Assembly: GCA_964478455.1 (NCBI GenBank) | Contig: CAYZJD010000156.1 | Coordinates: 1 to 9,905, forward strand | Reading direction: 5' to 3' | From: CAYZJD01 sp964478455 | Lineage (GTDB): Bacteria; Acidobacteriota; Terriglobia; Bryobacterales; Bryobacteraceae | Length of the DNA stretch: 9,905 bases | Part shown: positions 5,939 to 9,905 of the stretch, piece by piece | Layout of the letters: each line of letters opens with the position of its first letter | How positions within the stretch are numbered: the stretch's first letter is position 1 | Notes under the pieces: model-generated | What the model was told of the DNA's origin: nothing | Database searches by the model: none | The model's input: only the letters and a program-made list of their open reading frames with translations | Program-made: the position numbers and the translations under genes

Positions 5939-7516
5939 ATGGTTATTCTCGGACTCGGCGGCCTTCTGAACGATGCCGCCTGCGCGATCCTGAAGGACGG
6001 CCGGCTGGTCGCCGCGGTCGAACAGAAGAAGCTGGCGCGCCGCTTCCAGCCCGGCGAGCTTCCCGATGAGTCCATCCGCGCCTGCCTGCGCATGGCCGCG
6101 GTGGCTGCGGATCAGGTGGACTGCGTGGCCCTGGTGCGGCCTTTCGCCACCTCCAGTGAAACCGACCTCCACCTGGAGCTGCGCGGCTTGTTCCCGAACA
6201 GCCAGATCGTCCTGGTCGAACATCACATGGCTCACGCAGCCTCGGCCTATTTCGCTTCCCCGTTCGACCGCGCCACCGTCTTGACGCTCGACCGCCGCGG
6301 CGATTTTCGTTGCGGAGCGCGCTGGCAAGCCGCCGCCGGCCAGCTCACCGCCGAGCGGGAATTGTACTACCCCGACTCGTTGGGGGAGCTGTACGGGCGT
6401 GTCACGGAGCTGCTGGGATTCGAGCCCAACGCCGACGAACACAAGGTGCAGTGGCTTTCCACTTGCGCCGACGACCGCTCCTCCAGCCTGTTCCTGGAGA
6501 TCCTCGCGCCGCAGCAGGGCGCCTGGCCGAGAATCGACCGCTCGTTCCTGCACGGCGAGCGCCGCAACCGCGGCGGCTTCAGCGCCAAGTTCTTTCAGAA
6601 ACTCGGCCTCGAGGACGAGGCGGAGATCCCCCCGGCAGCGCGCCCAACCCTGGCCGCCGGTCTGCAACGCGCCGTCGAGAAAGTGGTCGAAGCGATGGCG
6701 GGCGAAGGCGAGAATCTTTGCCTTGGCGGAGGTATGGCGCTTAACGTGTTGCTGGTGGCCGCGCTCGAGCGCTGCGGCAAGTGGAAGAGCGTCTTCGTGC
6801 AGCCGGCCGCCGGCAATGCCGGCACGGCCTTGGGCGCCGTCTTCTATGCCTGGCACCACATTTACGGGCACAGCGAACGCGTAACCATCGGTGATCTCTG
6901 CCTTGGCCCGAGCTTTAGCGCCGAGGAGATCAAGCAGGTGCTGGAGAACTGCAAGCTCCGGTTCCGCTACCTGCTCACAACCGAAGAGCTGATTGATCAC
7001 GCCGTCGAGGAGATCAACGACAACAGGATCGTGGCTTGGATGCACGGGCGGATGGAATTCGGACCCCGGGCGCTCGGCAATCGCAGCATCCTCGCCTCGC
7101 CGTTGAACCCGTATTCAACCGAGAACCTCAACGCGTACATCAAGCATCGCGAGCCGTTCCGGAAATTCGCCGCGTCCGTGCCCGCCGAGCTGGCGGGGGA
7201 ATACTTCGAGGTCGGACCCAATGCCCGTTTCCTGGCCACCGTCGGCCGCGTGAAGCCGCAGTACCACAAGGTGTTCGAGAGCGCCGTGCTCGGCAAGGAC
7301 CTGGTTCGCGTCCACACCGTATCGCGAGATGACAATCCGCTCTACTGGCAATTGCTCCACTCGACTGGCAAAACGACGGGGCTGCCGGTGGTCTACAACA
7401 CCTCGTTCAATCTGTTCGGAGATCCGCTGGTGTGCACGCCGCGAGACGCCGTCCGGAGCTTCTATTCCTCCGGCATCGACGCCATGTTTGTCGGCCACTT
7501 TCTGCTGGAGAAGTAG
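5939..7516 (+). CDS. Carbamoyltransferase of the NodU/CmcH/TobZ family, divergent N-terminal motif
   Basis: Family members move the carbamoyl group of carbamoyl phosphate, through carbamoyl-adenylate, to a hydroxyl of a sugar, antibiotic or Nod factor. The 525-residue product has both expected domains. The Kae1-like N-terminal part carries HHMAH at 95-99 (H-x3-H metal site) and GGGMALN at 263-269. The YrdC-like C-terminal part carries GRMEFGPRALGNRS at 370-383 and NTSFN at 487-491. It departs from the family where an FHDxS-type motif is expected. Here it is LLNDAAC, with Asn11 in place of the His, and the usual EEERF stretch is EQKKL. The LTVDGxG segment reads LTLDRRGD. AGGA at 5928-5931, seven bases upstream, supports the start. 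It is the third gene of the gltX-glnS run. No sugar- or antibiotic-synthesis genes adjoin it, so the acceptor is unknown. Family membership is certain; the activity is not. Confidence 0.9.
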   Translation: MVILGLGGLLNDAACAILKDGRLVAAVEQKKLARRFQPGELPDESIRACLRMAAVAADQVDCVALVRPFATSSETDLHLELRGLFPNSQIVLVEHHMAHAASAYFASPFDRATVLTLDRRGDFRCGARWQAAAGQLTAERELYYPDSLGELYGRVTELLGFEPNADEHKVQWLSTCADDRSSSLFLEILAPQQGAWPRIDRSFLHGERRNRGGFSAKFFQKLGLEDEAEIPPAARPTLAAGLQRAVEKVVEAMAGEGENLCLGGGMALNVLLVAALERCGKWKSVFVQPAAGNAGTALGAVFYAWHHIYGHSERVTIGDLCLGPSFSAEEIKQVLENCKLRFRYLLTTEELIDHAVEEINDNRIVAWMHGRMEFGPRALGNRSILASPLNPYSTENLNAYIKHREPFRKFAASVPAELAGEYFEVGPNARFLATVGRVKPQYHKVFESAVLGKDLVRVHTVSRDDNPLYWQLLHSTGKTTGLPVVYNTSFNLFGDPLVCTPRDAVRSFYSSGIDAMFVGHFLLEK

Positions 7517-7576
7517 CGACCGGTCCCTCCCTCACAGCGCTTACCGAGCCGCGCGCGTCAGCAAGCGGTCTTTCGT
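7517..7576 (-). repeat. Probable dispersed intergenic repeat ('LADARGS' type) in the convergent gap
   Basis: The gap between two convergent genes is filled by a GC-rich stretch whose minus strand, read in one frame, gives ERPLADARGSVSAVREG. I recall near-identical peptides in many spurious short ORFs from acidobacterial genomes, which indicates a dispersed intergenic repeat rather than a gene. Internal pairing is present: CGCTT (7538-7542) with AAGCG (7563-7567), and GACCG (7518-7522) with CGGTC (7566-7570). The element may also act as a convergent terminator, but there is no proper T-tract. The repeat assignment rests on memory, as there is only one copy in this window. Confidence 0.45.
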
Positions 7577-7581
7577 TTCCC

Positions 7582-8760
7582 CTACGATTCGACTCGTCTC
7601 GCTTCGGCATTCCACCGGAGGCGGCGGCCGCTGCGCATCGACTCCAACGCCATGCAAAGAGCGACGCTGGTCTGCTGGCCCATCTCGACCGTGGCGGTCG
7701 GGTCCTTGCGGGAAACCACGCACTCCAGGAAGTTCCTGATGTGTGACCTCGTGGCCGGCTCGAAGCTCCCCGGCCGCTTCACTTCGAGCGAAGGCCGCAT
7801 CTCCACGGCGCTGCTCTGCGGATACAGCGCATAGGATTCCCGTCCCACGTCCAGCCGCGCCCTGGAGCCGTGGAACTGATTCATCTGGTCGTTGAAGCGG
7901 TTGTAGTACATCGCCTTGTAACCAATGGTGAACACGGCCAGGAATTTCTCTGGATACTCGACCGCCATCGTGCAGGTCTCCGGAATCTCGGCGCCTTCGA
8001 CATCGGGGCTGCCCGCCGTGCAGGTGACGCTCTTGGGATAGCCCGAACCCATCAGCATGTTGATCGCGTCAATGATGTGAGCCCCTTGGCCGATCAACAT
8101 GCCCCCCGAGTAATCGTAGAACCAATACCAGTTGAAGAAGCGCATCGGATCGGGCTCCCGTTTCGGGGCCGGCCCAAGCCACTGCCCCCAATCCAGGTTG
8201 CCCTCCAGCTTCGCGGCGGCCAGTCGCGCGGCGTGATTCACCCACCACGAGTTCACCAGTCTGACTTGGCCCAGCGCGCCGGATTGCGCCACCCGCCTCG
8301 CCTCGGCAAAGAGGTCTGAGCTGCGCCGTTGGGTGCCTACCTGGCAGACCCGCCTTGTGCGGCGCACGGCCTCGATCATGCGGAAGCCGTCCTCGATCGT
8401 GTGCGCCAGCGGCTTCTCGACATACACGTCCTTGCCGGCTTCGACCGCATCGATCACCATCTGCGCGTGCCAGTGGTCAGGCGTCGCCACGATCACCGCA
8501 TCAAGCGATTTATCCTCAAGCAGTCTCCGGTAATCGCCGAACGGCGTGGCATCGCTGGAAGCCGCCGCGAGCCCCGCCTTCAGATTCGGCTCGTAAACGT
8601 CACAGACGGCCGTCACCTGCGCGCCGATCTCCTTGAACTCCTGCGCCAGAAGCTGGCCGCGCCCGCCACTGCCGATCACCCCCACACGGATTCGGTCGTT
8701 TGCGCCAAGCAGCCGCGCCGGGGACGCCGCTGTCGCCGCCAGAAAGGCTCGTCGGTTCAT
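7582..8760 (-). CDS. Gfo/Idh/MocA-family NAD(P)-dependent oxidoreductase with Tat-like leader
   Basis: These enzymes oxidise or reduce sugars, inositols and similar polyols using a tightly bound NAD(P). The 392-residue product begins MNRRAFLAATAAS, a short twin-arginine-type leader that suggests export in folded form with its cofactor. The Rossmann fold follows, with GVIGSGGRG at 27-35, then TPDHWH at 93-98 and the family's EKP motif at 115-117. The motif GQGAHIIDAIN lies in the C-terminal substrate domain, where the His and Asp are the likely catalytic or binding residues. I chose the ATG at 8760 because the leader starts there and GGAG lies nine bases upstream. An in-frame GTG at 8802 would bury the leader. 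The sugar substrate cannot be predicted. The gene is divergent from the regulator-like gene at 8889 and convergent with the carbamoyltransferase gene. Many such paralogues are usual in Acidobacteria and Planctomycetes. Confidence 0.93.
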   Translation of the reverse strand: MNRRAFLAATAASPARLLGANDRIRVGVIGSGGRGQLLAQEFKEIGAQVTAVCDVYEPNLKAGLAAASSDATPFGDYRRLLEDKSLDAVIVATPDHWHAQMVIDAVEAGKDVYVEKPLAHTIEDGFRMIEAVRRTRRVCQVGTQRRSSDLFAEARRVAQSGALGQVRLVNSWWVNHAARLAAAKLEGNLDWGQWLGPAPKREPDPMRFFNWYWFYDYSGGMLIGQGAHIIDAINMLMGSGYPKSVTCTAGSPDVEGAEIPETCTMAVEYPEKFLAVFTIGYKAMYYNRFNDQMNQFHGSRARLDVGRESYALYPQSSAVEMRPSLEVKRPGSFEPATRSHIRNFLECVVSRKDPTATVEMGQQTSVALCMALESMRSGRRLRWNAEARRVES

Positions 8761-8888
8761 TCGTTCGCGCTCCATGTGCGCCATTGAAGCCAAACCGCTC
8801 ACGGGCTCGGCCGGCGCGCGTCTGTTATTCTAAATCTAACGAAGCTCCCCAGTTGCCCGCTGTTGAAGTCTGCCAGCAGGAGCGGCCC
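8761..8888. promoter_or_regulatory. Shared divergent promoter region
   Basis: This 128-bp region separates the oxidoreductase (minus) from the TolB-like/TPR gene (plus). Its only AT-rich patch, about 8824-8839, contains TAGAAT on the minus strand (8832-8827), which resembles a -10 element; the plus strand there reads TATTCT. I see no good -35 partner for either. Ribosome binding sites flank the region: GGAG before 8760 on the minus strand and AGGAG at 8878-8882 on the plus strand. No clear operator palindrome is visible. Confidence 0.35.
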
Positions 8889-9905
8889 ATGGACCAGAAG
8901 AGAGGCGCCATCGCCAAAGCGCGGCGTCTTGCGCCCGCGCTGGACCGGGCCGTGCGGACCGCCCTGGAACGAATCCTTTCGAGCAAAACGTTCTCGCGTT
9001 CCCTGAGGATGCGGCGTTTCCTCCGTTACACCGTTGAGCAGGTGCTCGAAGGCAAGTCCGACCAGCTCAAGGAATACGCCGTCGCCGTCGAGGTGTTCGA
9101 CCGTGCGCCGGCCTTCGACGCGCGCCTCGATCCAATTGTCCATGTAAAGGCGCGCAGGCTCCGCGACAAGCTGCGGCAATATTACCAAACCGAAGGAAGA
9201 TTCGACGACGTCGAGATCGAATACCCCGTCGGCAGCTACGTTCCCCGATTTCGTAAACGGAAATCCGGCCCGCCCGTCCGGGAGCCGCACGCCGGCCCGT
9301 GCAGCGAGGAAAAGAGCCTGGCGGTGTTGCCCTTCGCCAATCTCAGCGCCGATCCCGAAAACGAGTACTTCAGCGACGGCCTGACCGAGCAAATCATTCA
9401 CGAACTCACAAAACTCGACGGCCTCCGCGTGGTGGCCTGGCAGTCGGCTTTCCAGCTCAAGGGAAAGCCGTGCGACCTGCGAACCATCGGAGAACAACTG
9501 CACGTCGGCGCGGTCCTGGGCGGCAGCGTGCGGCGGTCGGGAAACCGTGTCCGCATCGCCGCCCAGCTCGTCCTCATTGAGGACGGGCGCTACCTGTGGT
9601 CGGAAACCTACGAGCGGCAGATGCGTGACGTGCTCGGCATCCAGGACGAGATCTCGCGGGCCATTGCCGGCACCCTTCGGCTGAAACTCGTCGGCGAAGC
9701 TGCCGTGACGCAAGCGCGCCGGCGGGATCACAACCCGGTCGCCTATCAACTCTACTTGCGAGGCCGGTTCCACTGGAACAAGCGGTCCCCGGAGGAGCTG
9801 AGAAAGAGCATCCAGCACTATGAGCGGGCGATCGCCGTGGACCCCGAGTTCCCGCTGGGTTATGCCGGGCTCGCGGACGCTTACAGCCTGCTGGCGGATT
9901 ATGGA
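8889..9905 (+). CDS. Regulator-like protein: acidobacterial N-terminal domain, TolB-like domain, TPRs; 3' end beyond window
   Basis: 339 residues are visible and the frame is open to the window edge. Residues about 20-121 form a conserved domain with the landmarks LRYTVEQVLEGK, LKEYAVAVEVF, DPIVHVKARRLRDKLRQYY and YPVGSYVPRF. I associate it with Acidobacteria, where it heads many predicted regulators. Its role is unproven, and DNA or protein binding is a guess. Residues about 143-267 are a TolB/FlgO-like domain (SLAVLPFANLS, YFSDGLTEQII, DVLGIQDEISRAIA) like that found beside adenylate cyclase and CadC-type regulators. TPR-like helices start near 283, with HYERAIAVDPEFPLGYAGLADAY matching the repeat consensus. 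No transmembrane segment separates the first two domains, unlike CadC-type sensors, so the visible part looks cytoplasmic. AGGAG at 8878-8882, six bases upstream, supports the start. It is divergent from the Gfo/Idh/MocA gene, which it may regulate. Confidence 0.85.
   Translation, partial: MDQKRGAIAKARRLAPALDRAVRTALERILSSKTFSRSLRMRRFLRYTVEQVLEGKSDQLKEYAVAVEVFDRAPAFDARLDPIVHVKARRLRDKLRQYYQTEGRFDDVEIEYPVGSYVPRFRKRKSGPPVREPHAGPCSEEKSLAVLPFANLSADPENEYFSDGLTEQIIHELTKLDGLRVVAWQSAFQLKGKPCDLRTIGEQLHVGAVLGGSVRRSGNRVRIAAQLVLIEDGRYLWSETYERQMRDVLGIQDEISRAIAGTLRLKLVGEAAVTQARRRDHNPVAYQLYLRGRFHWNKRSPEELRKSIQHYERAIAVDPEFPLGYAGLADAYSLLADYG

Noticed and set aside
5867..7045. 392-residue minus-strand ORF
   Set aside because: Opposite the carbamoyltransferase. 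No motifs or ribosome binding site logic.
8799..9818. 339-residue minus-strand ORF
   Set aside because: Opposite the TolB-like/TPR gene, which has clear domains and a good ribosome binding site.
1..9905. CRISPR arrays, tRNA or rRNA genes, transposase genes, phage genes
   Set aside because: Nothing of these kinds was seen on either strand. Intergenic gaps are all under about 130 bp and show no repeat-spacer pattern or cloverleaf.

Overview
The window looks like a fragment of a GC-rich acidobacterial genome, probably near Solibacter/Bryobacter. That is an inference from gene content. The signs are a Gfo/Idh/MocA oxidoreductase with a twin-arginine leader, a regulator combining an N-terminal domain I associate with Acidobacteria with a TolB-like domain and TPRs, a standalone GlnRS beside GluRS, and an intergenic repeat that I recall from acidobacterial genomes. 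A run of 10 N inside gltX shows this is a draft or scaffolded assembly.

Layout. 1-857 (minus): argC, cut by the window edge, with a candidate two-box ArgR operator over its start codon and -10 element. 938-1414 (minus): a small zinc-ribbon membrane protein. 1535-2548 (plus): a secreted metallo-beta-lactamase-fold protein. 2551-2611: a perfect 24-bp inverted repeat with a 13-nt loop. 2633-7516 (plus): a likely operon of gltX (GluRS), glnS (GlnRS) and a NodU/TobZ-type carbamoyltransferase, with gaps of 16 and 44 bp. 7517-7576: a probable dispersed repeat in the convergent gap. 7582-8760 (minus): a Gfo/Idh/MocA oxidoreductase. 8889-9905 (plus): a divergent regulator-like protein, cut by the right edge.

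How the genes fit together. argC is an arginine biosynthesis gene and appears to be under ArgR control. GluRS and GlnRS charge tRNA with Glu and Gln directly, so this organism should not need the transamidation route for Gln-tRNA(Gln). The carbamoyltransferase behind them has no visible substrate partner. It belongs to the same Kae1/YrdC fold superfamily as the t6A tRNA-modification enzymes, so its place after two tRNA synthetases is suggestive only. The Gfo/Idh/MocA gene and the TolB-like/TPR gene share a divergent promoter region.

Most of the window is ordinary housekeeping and accessory metabolism. I do not see a clear new multi-gene system. The points most worth a second look are the active-site changes in the carbamoyltransferase and its operon context, the argC operator, and the two repeat elements.
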